Made by a program: the position numbers and the translations under genes. Positions 10,521-20,658 of a DNA stretch of 64,000 nt are shown piece after piece (position 1 is the first letter of the stretch; each line of letters opens with the position of its first letter). Where the stretch lies: positions 1,364,001 to 1,428,000 of the forward strand of contig NC_051117.1 in the NCBI RefSeq assembly GCF_014839805.1, given 5' to 3'. The DNA comes from Manduca sexta (taxonomy: Eukaryota; Arthropoda; Insecta; Lepidoptera; Sphingidae). Below the pieces are notes generated by a model. It was not told the origin of the DNA. It searched no databases and was given only the letters and a program-made list of their open reading frames with translations.

Positions 10521-11017
10521 ATATAAAAAAGTACATAGTTTTTATTTGAGTGCATTGATCCGAACGATATGGTGTGTGTGAGCAAACGGACTCAAACAAA
10601 TACGTGGTTTCATTTTTAACACAAATTCAAAATAGCCCTGTTTATTATTTAATAAAAATAACCAAACCATACCAAATCGAAATTCACGCTCAAATCATTT
10701 TTGAGATCTTGTTTTTATTATTACGCGTAAACAAAGAGTCTAAAAATAATTATATTAATAATAACCCGTTTATGCAAAACTAGTTAAGTTGAATACCACC
10801 TTATAAGCTATTATCTTAATCGCAAACCGAGCGTAATAAATCATTTCAAATGCGATGGAATAAAATGATTTCATTTCGCCTTGTCAAAAGCCAAAATCCA
10901 TTTGTAAATAAAAAATCAAGAGCGAACGGCATTTGCCATGAGATTCCGTACACTACAAATAAAGAATGATGTTGCAAAAAATAAATTAAAAACGGTAAAT
11001 TGTTGAAACTTTAAAGT
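10521..11017. other. AT-rich non-coding stretch
   Basis: Nothing recognisable. It runs up to the target-site duplication of the TRIM-like element. Confidence 0.4.
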
Positions 11018-11022
11018 GTACA

Positions 11023-11326
11023 TTTAGCGGTGTAAAGGTAAACACCGCTGTAGAGGAACAGATGATTACGTTCCTCTATGGAAGGGGAAGATTCCCAGTC
11101 AGGCAGATGTTGCGCCTGACCGGCCGCGGCCCCTCCGACGGTTCCTATTCGGAGATGGTATATATGCAACGCGTCGCTCAAATTGTGCAAGCGTGATTCA
11201 GGATCGACGTCGCCATCTATCGTGATTGCTGTGTGATATCACTGTAGTTGCGTCACTGCATCGATCCTCTTGCAGTTCCGGCGATGTTGACAAGATGGCG
11301 GTGTATGTATCGATTGTACCGCCACA
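11023..11326 (+). repeat. 5' LTR of the TRIM-like element
   Basis: Shares with the right LTR the blocks GAAGATTCCCAGTCAGGCAG, TGCGCCTGACCGGCCGCGGC and ATCGACGTCGCCATCTATCG. It ends ACCGCCACA. Confidence 0.85.
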
Positions 11327-11423
11327 TCACTTCCCCCCGGAGACCGGAGGTCGAAAGTCTTCAGGTCTTCAGTCGAGTCTTCGATGCTAAGCGTATAGCA
11401 TGTCGCTGCCAGAGAGCAGATTG

Positions 11424-11652
11424 CCCCAGTGCGTCGGGGTGTAGATGTCCCCAGTGAATCGGGGTGTAGTTGCCCCAGTGAGTCGGGGTGAGAGATGCCC
11501 CAGTGAGTCGGGGTGAGATGCCCCAGTGAGTCGGGGTGTGGTCCCAGTGAGTCGGAACCGTGCGCAATTGGCCCTAGTGAATCAGGGCTGTGCGCAGGTA
11601 GTCAGCTCTTTTGAAGCGAGGCTGAGAGTACGATTCCAGTGAGTCGGAATCG
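11424..11652 (+). repeat. Array of eight hairpins with constant 8-nt loop
   Basis: Each unit is a short stem around the loop AGTGAGTC (variants AGTGCGTC, AGTGAATC). Stems are CCCC/GGGG at 11424, 11449, 11473, 11498 and 11521; GGTCCC/GGAACC with one mismatch at 11540; GCCCT/AGGGC at 11571; CGATTCC/GGAATCG at 11631. Stem bases change on both sides together while the loop is kept. Spacing is about 24-25 nt for the first five and wider for the last three. Confidence 0.85.
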
Positions 11653-11983
11653 ATGTTGCGTCCTCTGCGATGAGTTCGGTGCGTCACGTGGCTATACCGC
11701 GACAACCGGCGAATGCTGCCCGAAGATGGTCCGGCTGTAGCGCAGTTGTGCAGTGACGTTGGAGCCGAAGTTCGTGCAGGAGTGCCGAAGGTACCAGGCT
11801 TGCATTGGCAGCATGCATGTGGTAACCTTAATGGCTGGACAGTGCTGGCTGGCTGTGCGAAGTGTTGACTGGCTGGATGGAAAGGAAGTGATGGATGACG
11901 AGGTGGTGCGAAGCGACGACGATGCAGGTGCGGCTGGTCTCGTTGATCACGGTGCGATGATGTTCAGCGTCAGGGGTCACCAC

Positions 11984-12289
11984 TGTAGCGGCGTAAAGGT
12001 AGACGCCACTGTAGAGGAACAGATGGTTGCGTTCCTCTATAGAGGGGGAAGATTCCCAGTCAGGCAGATGTTGCGCCTGACCGGCCGCGGCCCCTCCATG
12101 GTTCCTATTCGGAGATGGTATATATGCAACGCGTCTCTCAAATTGTGCAAGCGTGATTCAGGATCGACGTCGCCATCTATCGTGATTGCTGTGGTGTGAT
12201 ATCACTGTAGTTGCGTCACTGCATCGATCCTCTTGCAGTTCCGGCGCTGTTGACAAGATGACGGGGTATGCATCGATTGTACCGCCACA
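11984..12289 (+). repeat. 3' LTR of the TRIM-like element
   Basis: Starts TGTAGCGGCG and ends ACCGCCACA, followed by the target-site duplication GTACA. It differs from the left LTR by scattered substitutions and small indels. Confidence 0.85.
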
Positions 12290-12584
12290 GTACACTCGAC
12301 TGGCACATTAACTGTAAGCAACTATGGACCTAATTATCAATTGTGTGTAGTTCAATTTCATAAATTTAATTTGTGATGATGTTATATACCAATAGCATTT
12401 TTTCGCGGCTCCGATACCGTGAAAGTCAACAATTTGGAAACTACAATTATCCCCTTAGAAGTCGCATTTTGAAGTTTTGTTTCTTTACTTCTTGTTTAAA
12501 TCAAAAGGAAACCTCTTAGCCATTTTATCCAAGGGTTTTGGGTAAGTGAGTCAGTGAGTCAGAAGTTTTCTTTCTACATACAGA

Positions 12585-12745
12585 TAAATATGCCATGAAT
12601 CCCTCCTCACCGAATATCGGCCACGGCGGTCAATCTCAAAGAATATCAAAATAATTTATAGTCCAACTCAGGATTCAAATCCAAGACCTTAGCGCGGTAG
12701 TCGTACTTATACCACGAACGCATAACTACACCACCGTGGCAATAT
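12585..12745 (-). repeat. SINE family B, minus copy
   Basis: The right end on the minus strand is tRNA-like: GCCACGGTGGTGTAGTT (box A-like) and a box B-like GGATTTGAATCCTGAG near 12670-12685. The body is decayed. Confidence 0.55.
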
Positions 12746-14076
12746 ACCATATTAAGGGGCACAATTGATGGATTCTATTCGGATTTTTAAAGTATCTACA
12801 TTTCTGAAACATTTAAAGATTAAATTTACCCGATCGTTCAGATACTCACAATTTGTGGTTAACATTAAAAAAAGTGAAGGTTCAACGACCAACGTTTTAG
12901 CTTCCATTGCCTTGCAACCTATCCGTCACGGTTTCTTAGCTATATCTAATGGGTAACGTGGAGCAGTACAAAAATACAGTCGACCAGTGAAACACGTATT
13001 TCTGAGTCGCTGCAATTATTCCGGTGTGTTAATTTTAATATTCTCAGTGACGGGTTTTGCAAAGTTTAAACGTACCCTATAAATTAATAAAAATACCAGT
13101 ATGCCATTTTATGTAAATGAAACAGGATTTAAACTCTATGATAATAATAGTTAAATTATTAGTACTAACCCAGTGGCAAAAATTTTATAAAATTGAAATA
13201 GCGTGTGTTCCGTATTTATGGTTTTGATATACTGAACAGTGCGGCCTTCGCGCATTAATCAGTTTGATTATATTGTGGCATTAAAAAATGGAATAAAAAG
13301 TTATGTTGAACAAACAAAATATTTATCACACAATTTTTGTTCATAAACAGTATGTAATTTTTTTTTTGTACATTTTACGTCTAATGTTTACGCGAAAATT
13401 GAAAATTGCAATAAAATCTTCCATTTTAATATTTTGCCTTTTCAAATTTTATTTCAAAATTGTGAAGTGACCCGAAACGTTTTTTGGTTCGTAGAACCCT
13501 AAAAATATAATTGGCATTCGACTTTTCAAATCCTATATGTTAGAACTGGCCAGTAAGGACAAGCTATCGTTTATGATACGGCGTGTTTAGTTTTAAAGTT
13601 ATAAGATATGAAATAAACAAAGAAACATGGACCGGGGAATCATAACACCTTTAATGAAACAGGTACAGCTTTTATTTTTATTTTAATAGCCAACAGTCTT
13701 TTTTTCGTTAGACACATAAAAGTTAAACTAAATAAATTGTAACCTAAGTAAAATGAAACAAATTATTATTTTTATACAGGTGATATTTTAATTTAATTAT
13801 GTTGTATTTCTTTTGAATTTGTTTCATTTAATAGTTTGTAACAATTTGTGTTTTGGCCCACTTTTCCTCCTTTAGGTAAGGTCAGAGCCAAAAGCAGCTG
13901 AACAAATTCAATTTGCATATAACCACTTTTGTGTCCAATGTATCATTTTATTTCTTTACTATAGTCAACTAAGAAGGTTATACTTTATTGTAGAAAAAAA
14001 AAGTTTCAATGAAACTTAAGTTGTGTAGGTATGCATACTGTGCGACCATAATTAACTTATAAGTATCTGTTTAAAT
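12746..14076. other. AT-rich non-coding stretch
   Basis: More than 1.3 kb without a supported gene, repeat boundary or RNA. Many A and T homopolymers. Confidence 0.5.
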
Positions 14077-14326
14077 CGCATTCTTAATAAAATAATGACC
14101 CATTCCAAAATTGCCAATTTGTGGGAGTCGTCAAACAACCAATTTCTCTTTGTGACCTTTTAGTTTTTTCCCTTTTTTTTCAAGCTATAAGTTTCATTTT
14201 TTATCTATCTTCAATAAGTTCAATTTTAAAGCAACTTCAAAAAAAGGTAACAAACAAAAATGAGTTTTCCGACGACTACCACAAATTAACAATTTTGTAA
14301 TAGGTCATTATTTTATTAAGAGTGCG
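14077..14326. mobile_element. MITE with long (about 60-bp) terminal inverted repeats
   Basis: The left arm 14077-14140 (CGCATTCTTAATAAAATAAT...) and right arm about 14264-14326 (...ATTATTTTATTAAGAGTGCG) are inverted repeats with about 8 mismatches. Both arms include AATTTGTGG[GT]AGTCGTC. The interior is 120 bp, T/A-rich and non-coding. Confidence 0.8.
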
Positions 14327-14339
14327 AAATATATTTTAC

Positions 14340-14532
14340 TAGCTTTTCCTTGCGACTCCACTCGCGTGTTAAAATTTCTCCAAGTTACATATTTGCCCCG
14401 GATAAAAAGTAGCGTATAACACTCAAGAATAATGTAGCTTCCTATCATTGAAAAAAAATCACGATCGGTTTAGTACTTCCTGAGATTAGCAGTTTCAAAC
14501 AAACATACTCACCAGCTTTATAATATTAGTTT
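14340..14532 (-). mobile_element. Helitron family 2 relative, short decayed copy
   Basis: On the minus strand it starts near TATTATAAAGCTGGTGAG, includes CTAATCTCAGGAAGTACTAA, and ends with a GC-rich CGCGAGTGGAGTCGCAAGG and CTAGT. It has the same block order as the 6683-8186 element but only one copy of the repeated unit. Confidence 0.6.
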
Positions 14533-14647
14533 TGTTTATATATAATTAGATATTTTTATTGCAAATACTTAGAAGTGATAGAACTTTTAACCTTGATATA
14601 AAAATATAGCTCGTAAAATAATACTATCTATGAATCTTTATCTTATA

Positions 14648-14860
14648 GTGCATGATAGCCTAGTTGGGATTGAAACGGTAAGTCGAGACGGATGTCCGCA
14701 AGTTCGATACCCGTTGCACGGACTTCTCGAACCTTTATGTGTATTATTTATCAATATTCGCTTTAACACTGAAAGAAAAGATTGTAAGGATCCAACAAGA
14801 GAGTTATTCACGATTCCGAAAGTATTTGAAGTCTTCCTCACAGTAGGCCACCATGGTAAA
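14648..14860 (+). repeat. tRNA-derived SINE (family C), plus copy
   Basis: The head has ATAGCCTAGTTGGG (box A TRGCNNAGTNGG) and AGTTCGATACC (box B) 35-40 nt later, preceded by GACGGATGTCCGCA. It is the same head as in the 46081 and 57614 copies, which are on the other strand. Confidence 0.65.
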
Positions 14861-15390
14861 CTTATTTATCTATAAATTCAAAGGGTCGTACCTACGTATA
14901 CTAGTTCTAGTACAAAAACACAGATTTACAGGAGAGCGATTTAACATTTAAAACTTTGTAAATTTGTCAAATATTTCTGTTGAACCAGGACAAATTTACA
15001 AAGATTATTATAATTTTTCACCAGATTTCAATGACTTCTTCTTTTTAGAATGTATACGAGGTACAAATTTTACAAAATTTATAAATAAAAATAAGTCAAA
15101 TACCCTATATTTAATTTAATATTGAAAATGTGAAAACCGGTCTTGTTATTACATAGTATCGATTAAATTGCTATTTAATACTTGATTATTGCCAGTTTTG
15201 CAGACAATGTATCAATTAGATAAGAGTTGATGTGATTTTATCTGTATAATTTATTGCTTTACATAAAGCAGCAGAGTTAATAATCAAATTTTTAATACAT
15301 TTTTACGGACAACCCAAATTAAATTGGAACACCTAAAAAATTTATATTATGTTATTATTGTTTTATAAAATAAAATCCCTGTAATATATA

Positions 15391-16978
15391 ATGTCCCACT
15401 GCTGAGCATGGGCCTCCTCTACTACTGAGAGGAATAAGGTTAAGTCCACCACGCTGGCCTGGTGCGTATTGGCAGACTTCCCATACTCTTAACCCGGCGA
15501 GCGTGTGGCGGGGTATGTCATGCCCCCCATGTTAATTACTGGCGTATATTTTTTGTGCCTGACTTTCAAACTTATAGTCTCTTTGAGTAGCTGGAGTTAC
15601 AGGGTTGCGGAAGGTAATAGTGGGGTGATCACAGTGTCGCGGCAACCTGCATTCGAGTTACACGCTTCCAAACTGAGTTCGGGTACGTGATACCCCGCCT
15701 CATAGCTGGTGTGACAAAAACTAAAATTGCTTTTTCTGCTATTTTAACTTATTTTCTTTGTTTAATTGTAGATTTTAATAGAAAATGGATGTTGAAAATA
15801 GAAAAAACAACTTCGGTCTATGATAGAAGATGTACTTACTAGAACAGGGTTTCGCAAACTTTTATTTAGTGCGGACCACTAATGCCACCTTATGCGACCT
15901 TTTTGCGACCAAAGTCGTAATGTTTGGGTTGATGTTGTTCAGTTGGATTCTTAAATTTGTTTTTACTAGCAGTTTACTTCTGTATTTATTTTTAGATATA
16001 CAAGAGTGCAAAAGCGTGCACTTTATAGTTTTTCTTTTAACTTTTATTTTACTTGCGGATCCCCTGAGAGGGGCCCACGGGCCGCCAGGGGTCCTATGTT
16101 TCGTGAAAATCAGGGCAAAGACACTAAATGGATCGATTTCATCCGTAACTTAGGCTTGGCTTTAGTTTACGAACACCTGAAGATGTGAAAAGACAAAAAA
16201 TATATATTTCGATTTATATACGTCAGAGAATTTCTTCCCAGATCAACGAATCACTTTCATCGACTCAAAATGTTCCTGGTCATTTTATTAGATGTAGAGA
16301 TTACCCCAACAAAAATAATCATAAGACAAAATACTCATGAACAAGCTGAGGAAAGGCTATTAGTGTGGAGCATGCAATTTTTTTGCAAAAACTGCACAGA
16401 TTTTATCTCCAGTTCCTAAGATGTTCTTAAATTGTTTTGTGATTTTTTTAGTTTATAAAGAAAATTATTTCATATTCTATCATACGATTAAGTTGTTTTT
16501 TATCATAAAACTGGTTTTACTTTAGTTCCTTTTAGTTTTTAAGAGACTGAAAGTGTTTGTTTGAAATTAAAAGTGACTTATTTCCATCGAGGTAAAAAAT
16601 AAAATTGTTAAAATGGCGCGATTGTTTTATTTCCAATGCGTTATGATGGTATTGTCTTATTATACCAAAAAATAAATAGTATAATACTTCTTCAGAAACA
16701 AGTTTTATAGCCAATTTTTTTAAGGGGTTTGTCATACCCTGCCTCATACTTCTTGTTACATTTTTTCACCACATGCTCGCCGGGTTAAAATTAATAGAAA
16801 TTATCTCAGATTTGTATCTATGTTCTCACTGTGTTTCCTTCACCTTTAAAGCAAGCGATAATTCACAAAGTATACACACATAAGTTTAGAAAAGTCAGAG
16901 ATGCGTGCCCTTGAGTTTTATACCTGCGGACATTAGTTTCGACAATATGTTTCATTCCCAACTAGGCTACCGCCGCAT
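15391..16978 (-). repeat. tRNA-derived SINE (family C), minus copy, split by a piggyBac insertion
   Basis: The SINE tail part is 15391-15492 (CCCACTGCTGAGCATGGGCC...). The head part is 16785-16978, with minus-strand GGTAGCCTAGTTGGG and a box B-like GGTATAAAACTC region. The two parts are continuous in the copies at 46081 and 57614, so the intervening 1.29 kb is a later insertion. Confidence 0.8.
15493..16784 (+). mobile_element. piggyBac-family element (degenerate, TTAA target duplication)
   Basis: The element is flanked on both sides by TTAA (15489-15492 and 16785-16788). Its terminal inverted repeats begin CCCGGCGAGCGTGTGGCG (left) and CCCGGCGAGCATGTGGTG (right, reversed). TTAA plus CCC ends is the piggyBac hallmark. 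Near 16117-16185 (+) an open stretch encodes WIDFIRNLGLALVYEHL, which resembles the C-terminal helix of piggyBac transposases (FL..LG..L..PH). This is suggestive rather than proven. The rest is frameshifted or deleted, so the copy is non-autonomous. Confidence 0.82.
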
Positions 16979-17159
16979 TAAAAAACAAGGTTCCTGATAA
17001 AGAGCATTGTATTCTTACGAAAGGCTCTTAAGTTAGTCTCCCTATATCTTCTAAGATATCTAAAGAAATGCTTTATATTGCACCAGTTCGAAACCACACT
17101 ACGACACCGCTATGAACCTGATTGTTGCAGATTTTTTTAAAACTGGCACAGCAATTTCA

Positions 17160-17350
17160 GTTGGGGCTTGATAGTAAACGCAGTAGTATCCAGCGTATCA
17201 ACCGACGAGAGATTACCTCTCGGCAGTCGATATAATTATGCCGGCCTGTTTGACATCGCATATACACAGACCGATCCGGAACGCGACACACTTCCATGGC
17301 CTACTATGGTGGGTTTGGTGGATTGTATGGTCGCTATCTGGGCCAAAATA
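17160..17350 (+). repeat. Dispersed repeat family A, plus copy
   Basis: It contains ATTATGCCGGCCTGTTTGAC, then a segment with ATACACAGACCGATCCGGAA, and CCATGGCCTACTATGGTGGG. The AT-rich end block is missing. Confidence 0.7.
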
Positions 17351-18058
17351 GATACCTTATCAATTGCAAAGTTCAACAATCTTAGTAATCATCATTTTTA
17401 TACGTGTAGTGTTTCTCAGCAGCGAGATAACAACCGCATTGCCAAAATTTCAGTTATATAGGTCTGCCCGAAATTAAATATATAATATGTTGACAAATAT
17501 ACGTTCTATATAACTTAATAATCCATACATTGTTTCTTCGTCGATAGATATTCGCGTATACATCTAAGGCTGACTGTACATCGAAATCAGTACAGCCGTT
17601 AGTTAACGGGGCTCTATTATAAATTCAATTGTCACTATTCAAGGTGATAACGTAATACTTAACCAAATGCCATGAACCAGCAGCCTGCGCGTACGCATAA
17701 GACCGGTTATGCGGCTTAAACGTGACCCGAATTTTAAATGTGTATAGTATCCCATTCAATAAAAAAAAATTTAAGACATTAATTAATAAACATGAACTCA
17801 GCCTTTTATCTTAGATTAAATTGCTGAATTTAATAATAATTAATGTAAATATATAGGAAGGCAATAAATCGTTTTTTATTTTATTTTTAGAACGAATAGA
17901 CATGATCAGATGATCTGGCAACTATTCAAATGTTATTTTAATGAGGTCATAAACCTTCTTGAAAACTATGAAAATTCGTTCGATAGTTTTTGAATTTATC
18001 GTGTTCAGACTGGGCGGGGACTTTGTTTTATAATATCTAAGAGTGAAGTAAACCCTTT
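17351..18058. other. AT-rich non-coding stretch
   Basis: No gene or clear repeat border. The last 100 bp (ACTGGGCGGGGACTTTG, then TTATAATAT) resemble a decayed transposon end. Confidence 0.4.
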
Positions 18059-18318
18059 CCCCCTTATTCATAAACGTTTTTTATCTAAGGACGAAGTAAA
18101 GCTGTGATAACAAGCTTGTTTCTCAGTGCCCAACGGCACTGAGAAACAGACATAGGGCCGTTGTGATTGGCTATTATTGTTGTATCTCAATATTAGCCAA
18201 TCACAACGGCCCTATGTCTACGCACTGAGAAGACTGCCATGCCGTCAGCACTGAGAAACAGACTTGTTATCACAGCTTTACTCGGTCGTTAGATAAAAAA
18301 CGTCTATGAATAAGGGGG
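18059..18318. mobile_element. Foldback MITE with cloverleaf-like nested hairpins
   Basis: The outer arms run from CCCCCTTATTCATAAACG to CGTCTATGAATAAGGGGG, about 70 nt each with few mismatches. Inside are a perfect hairpin TTTCTCAGTGCC-CAAC-GGCACTGAGAAA (18119-18146) and a 26-bp perfect hairpin with arms 18148-18173 and 18194-18219. A further short repeat of CACTGAGAA on the right makes a multi-branched fold possible. There is no coding capacity. Confidence 0.85.
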
Positions 18319-18379
18319 TTTGAAGTTTATTTTAGTGAAGATTATTGTTGATATCGACACAAAAAGCTAAAAGCGATTT

Positions 18380-18640
18380 GTCATTATTTTGTATTCGGAA
18401 CGGCAAAGTGACTCAACCGCACCTGGTGGTAAATAAATCACTTTGCCGTCAGATATCAGAATGTCGACTGACCAGAGATCATTACCCCTTGACAGTCGAC
18501 ACAATTATGCCGTCCTGTTGGAACCGGATACACAGGCTGATCCCGGAACGCGACACTTACGTGGGCCACTATGGCGGGTTTTAACACCTTGTGTAAAGTG
18601 GTCACCATCCGGGCGGATATAAAATATATCCTACCACTAA
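18380..18640 (+). repeat. Dispersed repeat family A, plus copy
   Basis: Near full length, from GCAAAGTGACTCAACCGCAC through ATGTCGACTGACCAGAGATC, GGCTGATCCCGGAACGCGAC and GTGGGCCACTATGGCGGGTT to TATAAAATATATCCTACC. Confidence 0.75.
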
Positions 18641-18644
18641 CAAA

Positions 18645-19020
18645 TTTGTTCAGTAACTATTCGCCGACTGTATATAGAGGTAGATACTTTTCTTCCTCAT
18701 TCAACATTCTTGTGGAACCAGCTTTCGCTAGTGGTACAGGTTGCTTGTTATCATTAAAAACGTTTTCTCAGAGTCTATAAAATAAATAGTTCACAGTAGT
18801 GGACCTACAAAACATAATACGCAGAAGGTAGAGATTTAATGTAGACATATTTAGTTAAACATGAACTAGCCAAATCAGCAGTAGACCTACAAGATATAAT
18901 AAGAAAAACGCAGACGTCGCTATAGGCCTTTGATTTATAATAAAACTTGAACGGACCAGAAAAATCTAGGTTAGTAAGTCATTATGTCATAAAAATCGTG
19001 AAGTGACATAACACTATATG
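18645..19020. other. AT-rich non-coding stretch
   Basis: Contains a loosely repeated motif (AGTGGACCTACAAAACATAA at 18797 and AGTAGACCTACAAGATATAA at 18881, about 84 bp apart), a diverged local duplication. Nothing else recognised. Confidence 0.4.
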
Positions 19021-19024
19021 TTTC

Positions 19025-19440
19025 GAATGTATATTTTGCCCGCAGTTGCGCCCGTGAAAAAGTTTTTCGGGTAAAATATTATTCTCGGAATAAAAAGTGG
19101 TGTATAACATACAAGAGCTACTCAGCACGTTAAGCCGTTGGTCCTGCGCCTGATCTCACCGGACTGTGAGAGTGAAGGAACAGAGTGCACCTGTGTACTG
19201 CGCATACACTTGTGCACTGAAATATCTTCTGCGTACCTGGATGATCTCCGTTTAGATTGACCGCCGCGGCCGAAATCAGTTTGGAAGGAATCATAGCACT
19301 CAAGAGTAGTAGCTTAAGTAGACGCTTCTTATTAGTGCAAGAATTCTTAAAATCGATTCAATAATTCCAGAGATTAGCTCCTACAAACCTACAAACCCAC
19401 TAACTTTTCCTCTTCATAATTTTAATATAGATAATCAAAA
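19025..19440 (-). mobile_element. Helitron family 2 relative split by a family H repeat
   Basis: The outer parts (19025-19117 and about 19291-19440) carry the Helitron blocks CCCGCAGTTGCGCCCGTGAA, TAAAAAGTGGTGTATAACA, CCAGAGATTAGCTCCTACAAA and TAATTTTAATATAGATA. In the middle, 19118-19290 is a family H copy (GTTAAGCCGTTGGTCCTGCG ... CTCCGTTTAGATTGACCG). Confidence 0.6.
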
Positions 19441-19649
19441 ACTCCAACACGTTCTCAGAACTCACACTGATATAATTTTATACAGTATATTTTTTTCATA
19501 TTATTATAATTGAACGGACATAGATGTTAATAAAACATCACGCTATAGTTTTTTACTTTGTTCTACGCGAGGTGTCGTCATGGCAACTGACGTGTTCATT
19601 CACAGAACCTGCTCACGGGCAGATTGTGAATATGTTGTACACGCCACCT

Positions 19650-19795
19650 GTTGGTAATCGATCATAAGAAGTTCGAATACCAAAAGAAGGTATGTGCCAA
19701 TCCGCGCTAGACCAGCGTGGTGGACTGTCTAAACCCTCTCAGTAGTAGAGGTCCGTTTCCGGAGTGGGACAGTATATAATACACGACTGATATTA
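19650..19795 (+). repeat. SINE family C, 3' part
   Basis: Has CGCTAGACCAGCGTGGTGGA, CTCTCAGTAGTAGAGG and GGGACAGTATATAATACACG, which is the tail block order of the family on the plus strand. Confidence 0.6.
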
Positions 19796-19799
19796 TTAT

Positions 19800-20658
19800 T
19801 ACTTTGAAGCAAATCTGTCATCACTTCAACCCCTCTTTATGCTTTTATATTTATTATTCATCCAGTATTATTACGTATTATTAATTCTTAGTAGATAATG
19901 TAATTATTATTTCCTTGCACTATAAATAGAAACCATGAACAGCATTTAAAGCTCTTATCAATTTGCCCGAAGTGAATAAAATTTCCGCATAATCTTATGT
20001 TAATGAACCTGGTCTTCATTATCTGTTATTGGCATATATGAATTCGATTTTTTAAATATGCTAGTTGTTAGTATAGTTTTTCAAAGTAAACCCTATCGTC
20101 AAACTATTAGCTAAGAAGACAGATCAAATACAACGCCGAACCGAATACAGTCATGTCCTATAAGTAATTAACTATAGAAGAGTTTTTTAGAAATTACACA
20201 GAGGTACTTCTTTTCCAAAAACATTATTAAAAATAAATCATGGAAAGCAAAATTTGAACTAGAATAAAACAGTAAACCATGATCAAAACAATATATATTC
20301 GATATACATGTACTACGTACTAGATCTGGCGTTCCGTACACTCATTGTGTTCGACTCGACTGTACTGCAATACCTACACCTGACTTTAGTATGATATCAA
20401 CGTTGAGAGCGTGTGGTTTCGTACGGAGTGACGCTCATAATATAAGAACTCGAGTCATAAGTGTAAACCAGAATGTGAATAAATAAAGTCAAATAAGTAA
20501 AATGATATGTTGTTCAAGTGAATAGGTTATAACAGTGCCGTTTTGGTTGCCATTTCAGATTTTGAACAAATAGTTTATATGAACTTTCGTGTTTATAGAA
20601 TAGGCGTCAATGACATATATAAAGATACCTCATTCATCTGTTATTGTTTATTTTCCAG
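19800..20658. other. Region upstream of the first recognised exon of transporter paralogue 2
   Basis: The start-codon exon and promoter of the transporter should lie here or further upstream, but no convincing ATG exon ending in phase 0 before a GT was found. The stretch is AT-rich. The last bases before 20659 form a good acceptor (TTTATTTTCCAG). Confidence 0.4.

Larger units (their letters stand above)
11023..12289 (+). mobile_element. TRIM-like LTR retrotransposon (no coding capacity)
   Basis: Two direct repeats, 11023-11326 (304 bp) and 11984-12289 (306 bp), are about 95% alike and flank a 657-bp interior. The ends read TGTAGCGG...CCGCCACA (TG...CA with short inverted repeats; the first copy has a mutated TTTAGCGG start). 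The 5-bp target-site duplication GTACA lies at 11018-11022 and 12290-12294. No gag, protease or polymerase motifs occur, so it would depend on another element. The GC-rich base composition stands out from the AT-rich surroundings. No tRNA primer-binding site was recognised after the left LTR. Confidence 0.85.

Noticed and set aside
11361..11567. Minus-strand open frame with an 8-residue repeat (TPTHWG type)
   Set aside because: It is a by-product of the 24-nt hairpin spacing. It has no start context, overlaps the LTR interior, and indels between units break the period. Coding use is unlikely.
12541..12562. AGTGAGTC motif twice just downstream of the TRIM-like element
   Set aside because: It equals the hairpin loop sequence but has no flanking stem. 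It is most likely coincidence or a decayed transposon end.
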